Shown piece by piece: positions 22,063 through 33,829 of a stretch of 64,000 nucleotides of DNA (position 1 is the first letter of the stretch; every line of letters begins with the position of its first letter). Both the position numbers and the translations under genes were made by a program. The notes under the pieces were generated by a model. The model was not told the DNA's origin. It worked only from the letters and a program-made list of their open reading frames with translations, and did no database searches. Source of the stretch: Gonocerus acuteangulatus (taxonomy: Eukaryota; Arthropoda; Insecta; Hemiptera; Coreidae); assembly GCA_946811695.1 (NCBI GenBank), contig OX328123.1:41635335-41699334 (forward strand), given 5' to 3'.

Positions 22063-23979
22063 GGAATCTATTTTGATAGATTCTCTGAGGATACTCCACA
22101 ATCATATGTAAGGGAGCAAACCAGCTGCTTGTCAATATTTCGAAAATCATTTCACCAAATTTGGTCAAACTTGTCATTATAATTCATTGCATTTAAAATA
22201 TTATCAAAATTCGCTAAGTATTAAAATTATTTAAAACACATCTTCAAAAATTTTTTTTTTCCAAATTAATACAATAACCTTTTTTAACCAACTGAAATGA
22301 ATTTTCGAAAGATTGATAATTTTAAAGTGACATTCGCCAAGAAGAAAAGTAAAAAGCGTATTTATATTAATTAATTTGAAGTAATTGTTTTTTAATGTCT
22401 ATTTATTTTCTATTATTTTGTTTATTATAATGACCATCAAATGTTGGGACTCTGAAATAAAACAATAAAATAAATACAATAAATAAATAATCTTTTATAG
22501 TTTTACTCTTTTATAATATTAATAAACAGGTGGCTTGATTATTAATTTTTCTCCTGGAGTTAACCCCAAGTTCTAATGGACAGGTTTTCTTTATTTTTAC
22601 ATCTTACTCAATACTTCCCTATTAAATCTATTAAATATACATTGCTATCTATCTATTAAATAATAAGAGCAAACTGGCTCAATCTCATCCGAGCAATAAT
22701 TTAAAATCAAGGGGACTAGGACAATAACAAAAAAAACCAGCTAGAATTTGGGGGAGCTGCCCACTCTATGCTATCATGCCTCTTCGTATCAACTGGATAC
22801 AGCGCATTCACATTGGTTATTGAGGAAGCCACAGCTCAAGACAATAAACATTATGTCCGGAATTAAATACTATCCTAGTGCAATGAAGATTAGCTAAAAC
22901 TAAACAACCTTTTAGGAAAATTAATGACAATGTAAAGGAACGGACAACGTCAGACCGGCAAAATAGGAAAAAATAAGTGGTGCTCATAAGACTGCGGATT
23001 TGCCTCATCAAAAAGACGTACACATTACTACGAAGCTTAAATCCCGAATGGCCTTAATCAATTAGCGCCGTATCTTACCATGTGGTAGCGGTAATATCAA
23101 TGCGATGATAGACAATTTTTATCATATACTAAGTTTGTTAAATCTGTTTATTTGTATTAAAAAATGTTGTAAAAAAGAAATGGGTTAAAGAAGCTCTAAA
23201 GGACCGCCTCGAAATTACAAAGAAGATAATTTAATTTTGTAAAATTATAAAATTAAAAGTATATTTAATACTCACAGACTTGTCAATGATTCTTCTTAAG
23301 TAGAGGCAACAAGTTGAAATAAAATAATAAACTAAATATATTTTAAATTAGAAAAAACTATTAATTTGGACTCTCTTCATGAAATAATTGTTCAACGAAG
23401 TAATAATCTGGAATTTAAAGCTAATTAAGAATATTCCGCATACAAATCAAACTTAATTTCACCAGTTTTTTATTATGTATTTTAATTTAGTGTTTTTCAA
23501 GTGTTTGTTTAATTATAATTTCGAGATTTTAACTTGTTAGTCTGTAATTAATCAAATTGGTATCGAAAACGCTTTTCCAATGATATTTATATAATAATTC
23601 TGGGCTAGATTGGGGCGGTCGAGGGTTTGGGCTGACCCCAAAGGGCCTGCCAGATCCACTGCTCCAATTAGTTTTGGCCTGGACACCTTTCCAATATAGG
23701 TCGCCCGGTTTCAATCAGAATTACACGCCACAAGGCATCCACAATCTCGTCTGTCGTTCCACTTTTCTTTCCCTGACTAATGACTCACCTACCACCCTTC
23801 ACTTCCGGGATATATTCCTAAATATCAAGTTTAAAATATTTTGTAATCAGCACCAAACTCATTTAAGCATAAACAAATTATAGCAGAATATTTTACTACA
23901 ACAGGTATAAATTAAATGAGTATTTTTTTTTGTTAAATTACCCACGCCATCTATATACGAGTATATGTCATTTTTCGAG
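22063..23979. other. Unassigned AT-rich DNA
   Basis: A short hairpin at about 22047-22090 contains CTGAGGATA and its inverse. The segment 23600-23720 is less AT-rich, but its frames are unrecognised. Otherwise nothing. Confidence 0.4.
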
Positions 23980-23981
23980 TA

Positions 23982-24157
23982 CAGTGTGGTTAAATTGGCA
24001 CAAAACAATACTGCTAGAATAAATTCATTTCACTGATACCAAAGTGTTGAACTTTCACCAAAGAGTGCGAAAAGACAAATATATACCTATATATTTGTCT
24101 GTTCGCTCTCAGACAAATATATAAGCAGTATTGGTTTGTACCACTTTCACCACACTG
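23982..24157. mobile_element. 176-bp Tc1/mariner-type MITE
   Basis: Begins CAGTGTGGTTAAATTGGCAC and ends with the inverse of CAGTGTGGTGAAAGTGGTAC. It is flanked by TA at 23980-23981 and 24158-24159. An internal palindrome, CAAATATATACC/TATATATTTG, lies near the centre. The CAGTGTGG start and TA duplication are Tc1/mariner features. Non-coding. Confidence 0.8.
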
Positions 24158-24179
24158 TAATAATGTGACGTTATTTTAC

Positions 24180-24395
24180 GTTTTATTTATTTATTTTTTT
24201 TTTTTTTGATTTTTAAGGTGCTTCGGCTTTTAGGTAATTAGAGCCGGGCTATGTATAGGTTGCCACCCTTCCTAAACATCCCTGATGGAGCAGGGAATTT
24301 TGTCAGTGGGCCCTGAAAAGATAAAAAGTCAATCTACTGCAGGCAGGACTCGAACCATGAGAATCCAACACGTTAGCCACTGGACCACGGTGTTC
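24180..24395 (-). mobile_element. tRNA-derived SINE, minus strand, with target duplication
   Basis: On the minus strand it reads ACACCGTGGTCCAGTGGCTA (A-box), then GGTTCGAGTCC (B-box). A body follows with GGGTGGCAACCTATACATAG, then CCCGGCTCTAATTACC, and a decayed GCGCC tail ending A-rich. The direct repeat GTAAAAT flanks it (plus-strand ATTTTAC at 24173-24179 and 24396-24402). The GGGTGGCAACCTATA segment is shared with the 5S-headed SINE at 25972. Confidence 0.75.
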
Positions 24396-24961
24396 ATTTT
24401 ACTATTGATCAGGGTCTTGTTTACTAGGAAAATAAATTCAAGATTGCAATAAATATCTGGTGAAATTATAAAGCTTAATAGAGTGGAACTTGGATAATTC
24501 GAACCCCTAGGAACATATGAAAAAGTTCGATTTATCCAAAATTCGAATTACGAAAGTTTCTAAAAATAAAGGGATATAATAACGAACTTCATATTTTCAG
24601 TTTTTCATTGAAGAAAAGTCTGTCACACAGGAGCTGCATAACTATCCACTTTCCTCAGAATTGGTGTCGAGTCCATTCCTCAATAATTTGCTTAAAATGA
24701 CCTATATAGATAAATAAAATAAAAACCTAAATTGTTCTACTCTTTTAAATTTTTTATGAGCAGCTGTTTCAATTATTAATTTTGTAAGTAATTTCCTTTC
24801 AGAGTTTTGTGTATGCGGGGTATGTATTACTACACTACGTAATAAATATATAAAGCTTCACATTTTGATCTATTGATATTGATGAGTTTCGCGAACCTAC
24901 GTTTGGCGGAAGAATTCAATTCAAACATAGTACAATGTAACACCACCCCCCTCCCTTCCAA

Positions 24962-26765
24962 CAATGTTGGGCAAAACTAAAAACTAAAACTAAAATTAAA
25001 ACTAAATTCACTTTTTGGAATAAACTAAAACTAAACTAAAAATTGTAACCTAAAAAAAAACTAAAAATAAAATTGTACTAATTAATGGATTCTAACTAAA
25101 CTAAAACTAAAACTAAATCTTTGGGAATGGACTAAAAACTAAACTAAAACTTTAGTTTAGTTTAGTTTAGTTTTACTAAAATAAAATGAATTAATATAAA
25201 TCATATGTTATTTCGATAATAAAGTAAATTATTAAAACTAATAGATTCTTGCTTGAGAATAAAGGCCTATAGGTCGGGTCTCCGTCCATGCTATTCCGAC
25301 AGTTCCGTCCGGGCCGTGGTCATGTCGTCTATTTATGCCTCAAAACTGTACTTTTCCGAAGAAGATTGCAATTGCTCTTGATGAAGAGGAAAGAGAGAAA
25401 CTAGAAGAAGATTGGGCGTGCATCCGACTTGACGTAAGTGTAAGCTGGAAGGAGAATTTGTCAAGCTGTTTAAAAAACGATTGGACGATGAAACTAAATT
25501 CTTTGGTTATTTTCGAATGCCCAAAAAATGTTTTAATGTTTTACTTCTTGAAGTACGGTCTCACAAATAGAAGACACCATTACATGAGCGCATTCACCTA
25601 CTGAAAGATTAGCAGTGTTCTCAGGCAAGACATTAATAACCAAGTGAACAATTTATTATTACTGATAATTGCAATTATGTAATTAAACAGTTTTGCACAT
25701 CTGAGAGAGGGAAAGAATGTCCGTGTCCCGGCACGGGCTCCACACGGTGTAGCGTGAATGAGTGCATTGAACATGCTGGTGTGATTGTTTCACCGTGTCC
25801 CACCGGGGCACGGCCGGGACACGGTTAGAACACGGTCCCGGCACGATCTCCACACGGTGTAGCGTGAACGAGTGCAGCAAAACAAATCCTCCGTTACCTT
25901 AAAGGGACCAGAAATCTGAGTCTTGCTGATCTAAGTCCGAAGAAATGTGAGTACGTTTTCAATACATAATTTTTTTTTAATTTATTTATTTATTTTTTTT
26001 TTTTTACGGCGCATCTACATCTTGGCCATTAGCGCCGGGCTATCTATAGGTTGCCACCCTTTTATAATGCCAACAGCACGTGGTCGGTCGCCCATTCAGG
26101 TACTGACCACGCCCGACGTTGCTTAACTTCGGTGATCTACGGGAACCGGTGTATTCAACGTGGCTATGGCCGTTGGCTCAATACATAATTGTATTGACTT
26201 ACACATCCTTCCTCAAGCATGAGGGTTAAGAATTATCCTCTTCTTTGTAAGTTGGCTACTGTCAGTTTCCTGTGCTTTGTGATGCCTAATCTATCCCATA
26301 TCTTCGAAATTTTGTTAGCATTTTTCACGAAATACTAAAAAAAAAGCTGTTCATTTCTATTCATGCTTTCCAAATGATACCAGGAACTGCGCTAAGATGA
26401 TGCAGTTTCTGCGAGTCGGACTTTTTAACTATTGATTTACTATTTTGATCAATACAGGTCAGGATATCACCTTCTTTCAAATTCTTTGGAGAATAAAAAA
26501 CTGTGGATTTTTCCCGTAATTTGCAAACATATGTTTTTTGATAAACTAAATTAGTAAACTAAAAACTAAAACTAAACTAAAATCACAAATTTAGGCCTCT
26601 TTTACTAAACTGATTACCTTACTAAAAACGGAGACCACATGATTAATAATTATACAAATATAAAACTAAACTAAAACTAAAACTAAAAATACCATATTAG
26701 TTTAGTTTTAATTAGAGAAAACTAACGTTACTTTAGTAAACTAACGTTAGTTTTGCCCAACTCTG
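24962..26765. mobile_element. hAT transposon with 8-bp target duplication
   Basis: Ends are CAATGTTGGGCA and the inverse of CAGAGTTGGGCA. A perfect 8-bp direct repeat CCTTCCAA flanks it (24954-24961 and 26766-26773), as expected for hAT. Both subterminal regions are built of AAACTAAAACTA-type arrays (24970-25180 and 26540-26755). The internal frame at 25335-25604 (MPQNCTFPKKIAIALDEEER) has no motif I recognise. The segment 25710-25880 is GC-rich with two copies of CTCCACACGGTGTAGCGTGA. A SINE is inserted at 25972-26177. No transposase core was seen, so it is non-autonomous. Confidence 0.85.
25972..26177 (-). mobile_element. 5S rRNA-derived SINE, complete, with 13-bp target duplication
   Basis: On the minus strand the first ~110 nt are 5S rRNA-like: GCCAACGGCCATAGCCACGT, TTGAATACACCGGTTCCCGT, ATCACCGAAGTTAAGCAACG, GTCAGTACCTGAATGGGCGA, ending TGTTGGC. 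Then come GGGTGGCAACCTATAGATAG, CCCGGCGCTAATGGCC, GATGCGCCGT and an A-rich tail. The 5' end is exactly the 5S start. The direct repeat TCAATACATAATT flanks it (25959-25971 and 26178-26190). 5S rRNA carries its own internal Pol III promoter (A-box, intermediate element, C-box), which is the basis of 5S-headed (SINE3-class) elements. The tail is shared with the tRNA-headed SINEs nearby. Confidence 0.93.
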
Positions 26766-27169
26766 CCTTCCAATAGACCGATTTAGTTCATTTTTACAAC
26801 ACTTCTTTCTTATTAGATAGCCAGGACGTATAAAGAGTTTCGTAACAATACAACAGAAATTACGACCGGTATAAGGAAATTAGTAATTTCTGTCCGGAGT
26901 AGTCAGCCAATTTAGTTTATTTTTATAAAAAAAATTTCTCTTCAGTTGAAAGACTCGGTACTCGGTTCCACGAGTACCGAGTTTCGTTGAAATATAACAA
27001 AAATTATGGCTGGTATTGGTAAATAACTACTTTGGCCCCGGAGTAAACCCCCCCCTCCAGATGGATCGATTTTGTTGGTTAACGAACTCGTACAATCGTT
27101 TGATGGGGGAATACTACATTCCAAGTTTCGTGGCGAGAAAACAAAAACTCTGGCCTGTATCGTGTTAAC

Positions 27170-27238
<69 letters not shown>

Positions 27239-28119
27239 TATAAATTTTAACGGGGTCATTTTCGGTGTCTACTAAGTAGGATCGATAAAGATTCGAAGAA
27301 ATTTTTCAAAAATTCCGTCATGAGTGCAACTTCAATAGCTACTTTCCTTCGGAGGAAAGTGCTGAAAAAAAACAACATAAATTTTATTTTTAGAAAAACA
27401 AAAATTGCACAAATTTATGATTAAATACATAAGTAACAAATAACTTTCCAAAAATGTAAAAAAAAAAGACTGAAATTTTTGTTTGCTTCTTTGATTGAAG
27501 GCTGCCGGAGACCACAAAAGATTCTAAAACATTTAATAATTTAAAAACATTCTCACTGACATCATTTTTACTTTCTATAAATCATCATAATTCCTTTATA
27601 TACAACAGTTTCGAACTACGCGGAACGGGCGTTTCCTGGGTTACCGTAGACTCACCTTCATCGCCGGATTCATCGTCTTCATCATCATGCTTCTGAAAAG
27701 CTGCGAATCTTTTTGAGAACATCGAAGATTATTTATAATTCAGTTAAGTCATCGCAAACTGCGACATCTTCATAGACATTTATGAAATCTTCATAGATTA
27801 TCCGACTGTCCGGAACGACGTCCACTGGTCGTAAATCGTCAACAGAATCGATGCGACATATTCCACTTTCGTTTAATTTTAAAAAATCCAGCTCTTCCAG
27901 GTTTAAGATCGGCCGTCTCTCTGCACACTTCCCATTGAAGGTTCACACTCGTAAAAAAAATCGAATAGTCCAATATTTTATTCGAAGTTTCCAATATATA
28001 GTCGAATTAACCACGATTTGTTTTACATTGTTTATCCACTAAATTCTAGAGGCCGAAAGAAATATTCTAATTAAAGATGATTTCGAATTAAAGAAGTTCG
28101 AATTATCCATGTTCCACTA

Positions 28120-28410
28120 TATATAGAGGCTCCATTTTAATCTACTAATTTCTGTCCAAATAAAGCTAGTGATCAACATAATTAGTAAATGCGATATGAT
28201 GATGTAGATCATGTAAAAGTATTAATACTATTTCAATTATTTAATGAGCTCCTGTACAAATGTTTGTGTAATTTGATGACCTTATTATTATTATTATATT
28301 TATTAATCGCACCGCATCTTTGGCGAAGTGCATTTTGACCTTGGTAAAGAACTTTAGTTTGTTCTGGGAATGTTTGCTGCGTATCTGAGTATCTGAGCGA
28401 AAGCTTTGGA

Positions 28411-28482
<72 letters not shown>

Positions 28483-29952
28483 ACTATAACTATGTATACA
28501 TGTATACATTCATACATACAGACATAGACATTTTACTGATTCTAATTGTTCGTGACTATTAGATAAATCAAATATCTAATTAATACGTTAGACTGCACCT
28601 TTAAAAAAACTATGTTATGTTGGGTTTAATTGTGAAAATATACATTAACGCCATTGTAAACACAATAACCGAGTAGGTATAACTGCCCTGAATGTCACAA
28701 AGAAAATAAGGAGGATTTGAACACAGAGCGTGGGAATGTTTGCTAGAGTATTTACGGCCCCTAATACAACTTCTGATGGACCTAAGCTCGACATCATTAG
28801 CGATTTTTTCAGGCTATCGAAAGAGAGAGAAAACACTATAAAAACATCAATATTACCTACGTTATTTTACACAACCCCCTTAAAGCGATATAAACTGAGT
28901 TATATTGGGTTTAATGTTGAAAACAAGCAATTCCGCCATTGTAAACATAATATCCGTGTAGGTACAACTCCTCTGAATCTCACAAAGAAAATTAGGACGA
29001 TTTGAGCACCGAGCGTGGCAATGTTTGGTCTCGGGTAAAGAGAGAGTGGCTATAATTGGAAACGTCAGAAGCTTTATTGGAAAGGTGCCCACATTGGAGT
29101 TGATTGGATTCCGTTTGACTGCTTAGAGGATTGAGTGGTCAATGAAGGCTGAAGTTGACCCAGCTGCTCTGCTCCAAGCTACTCTTCAGGAATTAATCTT
29201 CTTACAAATTCTTACTAAGTCTTCATTAACAACGCAAGATCATAAATCTGGCTCAGTGGAGAAAAATATAATTGTAACTTAAGCGATGGAACTAAAAATA
29301 ATTGAACTTAACTCGTAATGGTAAATAGTACGAGACGAAGACAATTGTAATCAATCTCACTAATTATGAATAGAAGTTTTCAGTTGTAAAATAATCCGCT
29401 TGGTATAAGCTAACCGATTGTCAGGAAATATAAATATTTCACTTCCTTGTAAGTTGTATTGATCTTAGAGCTGTGACTGAACGAAAACATTATAAGCAAC
29501 GTTTCTGTAATACCTAATATTTTGTGAATTTTCATATTTATAACATCTAAAATAGTTAATTAATTAAAATAATAAGCTTAATTTACATTAAAACCAATAA
29601 CAATAAGTAAAGGTTAATTTCCTGCTTTAAAATGACTATTTTCGTTTTGTCAACAATATTGTATTCAACATAAATGATACACAAAATAAAGAAAAAAAGA
29701 ATGAAAGTACTTTCAAATAAATACACTGTTTAAAAATAAATTTCATAAATTTTTTGAAGAAATTATATAGCGCTCGTAATAAACCCATTTTTGTAAAGTA
29801 AGTGACAATTTCAGTTTCCCTTAAATATCCTCTTTCACTCCCAGCTCCCTGGAAATGTTTATTTCTACATTTATGAGACCGCGACATGCGCGATTCATCA
29901 CAGCTCTTAATAAATTAAAAAAATAAAACAGTTTTCTAATACAATAATAATA
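28120..29952. other. Unassigned DNA with (TA)n and a local duplication
   Basis: (TA)n lies at about 28421-28482. A segment of about 125 bp at 28618-28745 recurs directly at 28903-29035, for example GCCATTGTAAACA and CACAAAGAAAAT with scattered changes. The frames over it are unrecognised. Nothing else was supported. Confidence 0.5.
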
Positions 29953-30012
29953 ATCGGCGCTAATGACCTAGAAGTAGATGCGCCGTAAAAAAAAAAAAAA
30001 TAATAAAAAAAA
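29953..30012 (+). mobile_element. SINE tail fragment
   Basis: TCGGCGCTAATGACC, AGAAGTAGATGCGCCGT and a long A-rich tail. This is the last ~40 bp of the SINE superfamily described above, without any head: a severely 5'-truncated copy. It shows that the 3' hairpin GGCGC...GCGCC plus A tail is the conserved part. Confidence 0.8.
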
Positions 30013-30368
30013 ATGTATCATAAAAAAGCACATTATACTCTTTAGCCCGTGGGTGGTCTCTTGAATGTTGTTTAAGTACATGTATTTTTATTGTTAGTAT
30101 GTGGACGTATTTTTTAATATAAGGCACGATTTGTAAAAACCAAAATAAGAAATGATTTTTAAAAAAAGACTCAAATACGCCCTTAATCGCGTTAGGAAAA
30201 AATAAAGTTATAAAAAGAAATGGAAAATTATTTGAACTAAAAGGCCTTTACAAAGTGTGAGTAAGAATATCTGTTTTTTTCCTTTCTTTTTTGTTAATTT
30301 GTGGATTTTTGGAATATGACATGAAATATGCAGTTAAATAAATAAATAAAAGAGTGATTACTTATAGG
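30013..30368. other. AT-rich spacer
   Basis: Nothing recognised. Confidence 0.4.
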
Positions 30369-30980
30369 TGTTACCGGCAAAGTATATAATCAGGCAATGT
30401 ATAGAATGCCTAGGCATTCTATAGAACCCCTAAATCCAGCCGGCAATGTATGAAATGAAGCGTATTTCATACTTTCCCAAGGCATTTTATAGAATCCCTA
30501 CTGCGCTTTAGGCAAAGTATGAAAGACAGAATATATAGCTTCTAGAATTGAATAAGTGTCAAGAGTACAGAGTGTAAATGTGTAAAAGAGCAAAGAAAAT
30601 GGAATTCTAAGTGTCACAATACTCAGCCCTGCTGCAACAAGTAGCTCTAAATATCTAAATAACAATCTCACTTAATATATTGTTTTAAATAAATTGTTCG
30701 CCGTACGAAAAGTGATTGTTTTTAACCAATTCTTAAATGTATTCAAATTATCTATGTTAAAGTGTATAGAGTAAACTCAAAACCTTTTTAATTTTATACA
30801 ATGCCAAATAATGAACAGGCATTTTATAGAATACCTAGGCATTTTATACAATGCCTAGGCAATGTGTGTAATATGCTGTAAAAACTAATACTTTCTATAC
30901 TTTGCCTAAACTGCTTAGGCATTATATAGAATGCCTAGGCATTCTATATAATACCTGGATTCTATACTTTGCCGGTAACA
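30369..30980. mobile_element. TIR element with subterminal GCCTAGGCATTCTATA palindromes
   Basis: The ends are TGTTACCGGCAAAGTATA and its inverse (…TATACTTTGCCGGTAACA). Inside both ends are repeated GGCAAAGTATGAAA words and palindromic AATGCCTAGGCATTCTATA words (about 30404-30425, 30478-30500, 30818-30860, 30900-30955). The centre is unique and non-coding. It is a non-autonomous DNA transposon of about 612 bp. No convincing target duplication is visible, so I leave the superfamily open. Confidence 0.75.
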
Positions 30981-31689
30981 TAGATAACCCGTCCTAAAAT
31001 TCTTAGTTAATTATAACGGACATTAAAATTTAAATACATAATTAATATAGTTCTATTTTTACCCATTATTCCTAAATATTTGTGAATATCTTAACCTTAA
31101 TATTCTCTGCAAGAAATGTTTTTATTCCATTTAAATATGGGTCATTTTGGGAATGCCTCTTTTCCTGCAAGAGCGGATTATGGCTTATCCTTATCCTCGA
31201 AGCGTAAATAGACCTCGAATAAGGGATATTATACACTGTGAATTTAAGCCATTCAAGACCGCAACCCCTGAAGCCTATTGGTTGCTCCCTTGGGGGGGGG
31301 GGGGCTTGCTTCCTCTCCTTTATTCTACTCAAGGAGAATTAATTCCGCCTTCTCTTCAATTTCACGAATTTAAACACTCGGCAACACGCCCCCGTCTTAC
31401 ACACTAAAGCAAGTGATCAATCAACTTGAAGCATTTCCTATCGCCCTAATGCGTTCCGATTCTCAGCACAACATTAAAAATTAATATAAATATTAAGTAA
31501 TAAAGATTAATATAAAGTAACCTTTTGTTAAGAAAAAATAAACATTAATTTATACTTTTTTAATAGGTATAAATTATAATCCATAATGCCATGGTTTATT
31601 ATTAAATTATAGTAAGACACTTGGCAAGGGGTTTTGTCGAAAACGGCTTTCCTTAGTAAGAACACTATTCAACACAAAGTATCAGTTCC
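30981..31689. other. Unassigned DNA
   Basis: Overlapping open frames on both strands at 31072-31407 show no known motif. The segment at about 31180-31320 is less AT-rich with a G10 run at about 31293. I see no evidence for a gene. Confidence 0.4.
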
Positions 31690-33123
31690 TCTGGAAGTAT
31701 CAGTTCAGTCCAGTCAACGAACAGTTATAGATGGAAATTTTTGGAACACAATTTTTGACTTCGTAACTTTATTTGGGCTGGAAAGGTGGTGAACATATCA
31801 AAAGTTCTCGACCCTAGCCTTTAAGCCAGGGGGGGGGGTTAGAAGGTCCCATTTTTCGGGTTTTCACTTATATCTCGGAAACCCTGCGTCCTAGCGACAT
31901 GCCTATTTTATAACAAATGAAAGCTAATTAAATTTCCTACAAGTTCTATTCTATAAAGTTTTTCGAGATATCTTTAGTTTTCGAAATATCCGCTCTTGAA
32001 AGTCTGTCATTTTGGGGAAAAACACTTTTGCCGCATATTTTTTCCCCGTTTTGACCGGATAACTCTTCAACGATGTACCAAAATAATAAAAAACGGTTAT
32101 AGGGTTGTAGAGTATTGCATTCCCTTCAATAATATATATTACTTTTCTATTTTATATATTTTCCTGCAAACGTAAAAATAATTTCAGTGTTCATCGTAAA
32201 ATCTGAAATGTAGCGACTAACAGCCCAGGAAACTAAGAGTTATAGGTAGTTATAGGTGGAAATGTTTGGAACACAATTTTTAACTTCATAACTTTGTTTC
32301 GGCTAGTTATGTGGTCAACATATCAAAAGTCCTCACCCGTTGCCTTTGAGCCGGGGGGAGGGGGGTTTAGAAGGTCCCATTTTTCGGGTTTTCACTTATA
32401 TCTCAGAAACCCTGCGTCCTAGCGACATGACCATTCTATAAAAAATGAAAGCTTATTAGATTTCCTACAAGTTCAACTCATTGAAGTTCTTCGAGATATC
32501 TTTAGTTTGCAAAATATCCGCTCTTGAAAGTCTGTCATTTTGGGGAAAAAAAAACACTATTTCTCGACCGGATATCTCTTCAACGATGCACCCAAAAAAT
32601 AAATGTCGGTTATGGGATTGTAGAGCATTCCATTCGCTTCAATAATATATATTACAATACTATTTTATGTATTTTCTTTCAAACGTTATATACGCACACA
32701 CATGGTGTTAACAAAACCATTGCCAATATAATGGTCAAGATGTTATATAATTGAGGGTGAATAATTGGTCAGAGGCCCAAAATTATATATTTCGTACTAT
32801 TTATACGTCCAGTACTACCTATATTTACATAATGGAGTATATTTTGGACAATACAATGACTGGAATTGGGGAGAAATTGAACGGTTCATTGGTCGACAGT
32901 TGTTGCAAGATATCACGATGAATACTAAAACTTAAGTTATATATATTATTGAAGAGAATGGAATGTCCTACAACCCTATAGCCGACATTTATTTTAGCAC
33001 TTTCCTCCGAAGGAAAGTAGCTATTGAGGTTGGACTCATGACGGAATTTTTGAAAAATTTCTTCAAATCTTTATCGAGCCTACCTAGTAGACACCGAGTA
33101 TGACCCCCGTTAAAATTTATATA

Positions 33124-33168
<45 letters not shown>

Positions 33169-33750
33169 GGGGGGTCCGGAGTAACCCCCCCCTTCTAATG
33201 AACCGATTTAGTTTATTTTTACAACACATATTTACCTGTAGATTACCACTACGAATACCGAGTTTCGTCGAAATATACCAAACATCACGGCTGGTAGTGG
33301 CGAATTGGTATTGTGGGTCCGGAGTAACCCCCCCCCCCTCCTAATGAACCGATTTCGATTATTTTTACAACACATATTTACCTATGGATTACCACTACGA
33401 ATGCCGAGTTTCGTCGAAATATACCAAAAAAATCACGGCTGGTAGTGGCGAATTGGTATTGTGGGTCCGGAGTAAACCCCCCCCCCCCTTCTAATGAACC
33501 GATTTAGTTCATTTTTATATCTCAATTTTCTCTTTATATTACCACCACGAATACCAAGTTTCGTTGAAATATAACAAATATTACGGCTGGCATGCTCAAA
33601 TTAGTGTTTAGGGTTCAGGGTAAACCCCCCCCCCCCTTCCGGTTGACCGACTTTGGTGGTTAACGAACTCGTTCAATCGTTTGCTAATTGAATGCTATAT
33701 ACCAAGTTTCGTGACGAAAAAACAAAAACTCTGGCCGCTATCGTGTTAAC

Positions 33751-33829
<79 letters not shown>

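Larger units (their letters stand above)
24617..27365 (+). mobile_element. Helentron/HINE-like element 'E2', copy a (split by a hAT)
   Basis: The 5' end is AGTCTGTCACACAGGAGCTG. It is interrupted by the hAT at 24962-26765. The rest (26774-27365) has poly-C-bearing ~145-bp units, a (TA)n block at 27174-27228, and a 3' hairpin ACTTTCCT-TCGG-AGGAAAGT followed by GCTGA. The element sits between A residues with no target duplication. CACTTTCCTCAGAAT near the 5' end is the inverse of the 3'-terminal AGGAAAGTG, an asymmetric terminal inverted repeat. These features match Helentron-associated elements such as DINE-1. The family assignment is inference. Copies b and c are at 33000-33969 and 54784-56025. 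Confidence 0.6.
24481..28119. mobile_element. Pogo/Tigger-like element opened by nested insertions
   Basis: The left end AGTGGAACTTGGATAATTCG (after one base at 24481) and the right end, inverse of AGTGGAACATGGATAATTCG, are typical Tigger/pogo TIRs (G-T-x-G-A-A-C-x-x-x-G-x-x-A-x-T-T-C-G-A). TA flanks both sides. Most of the interval is a later Helentron-like insertion (24617-27365). The native remainder includes 27640-28080, whose minus strand encodes PDSRIIYEDFINVYEDVAVC and an acidic stretch DEDDESGDEGEST. These could be the transposase C-terminus, though heavily decayed. Confidence 0.75.

Noticed and set aside
26066..26177. Genuine 5S rRNA gene
   Set aside because: It is joined to a SINE tail and A-run and bracketed by a 13-bp duplication, so it is a retrotransposed SINE head.
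33180..33640. G-quadruplex cluster from the C/G runs
   Set aside because: Runs are single and ~147 bp apart, too far for a standard intramolecular quadruplex.
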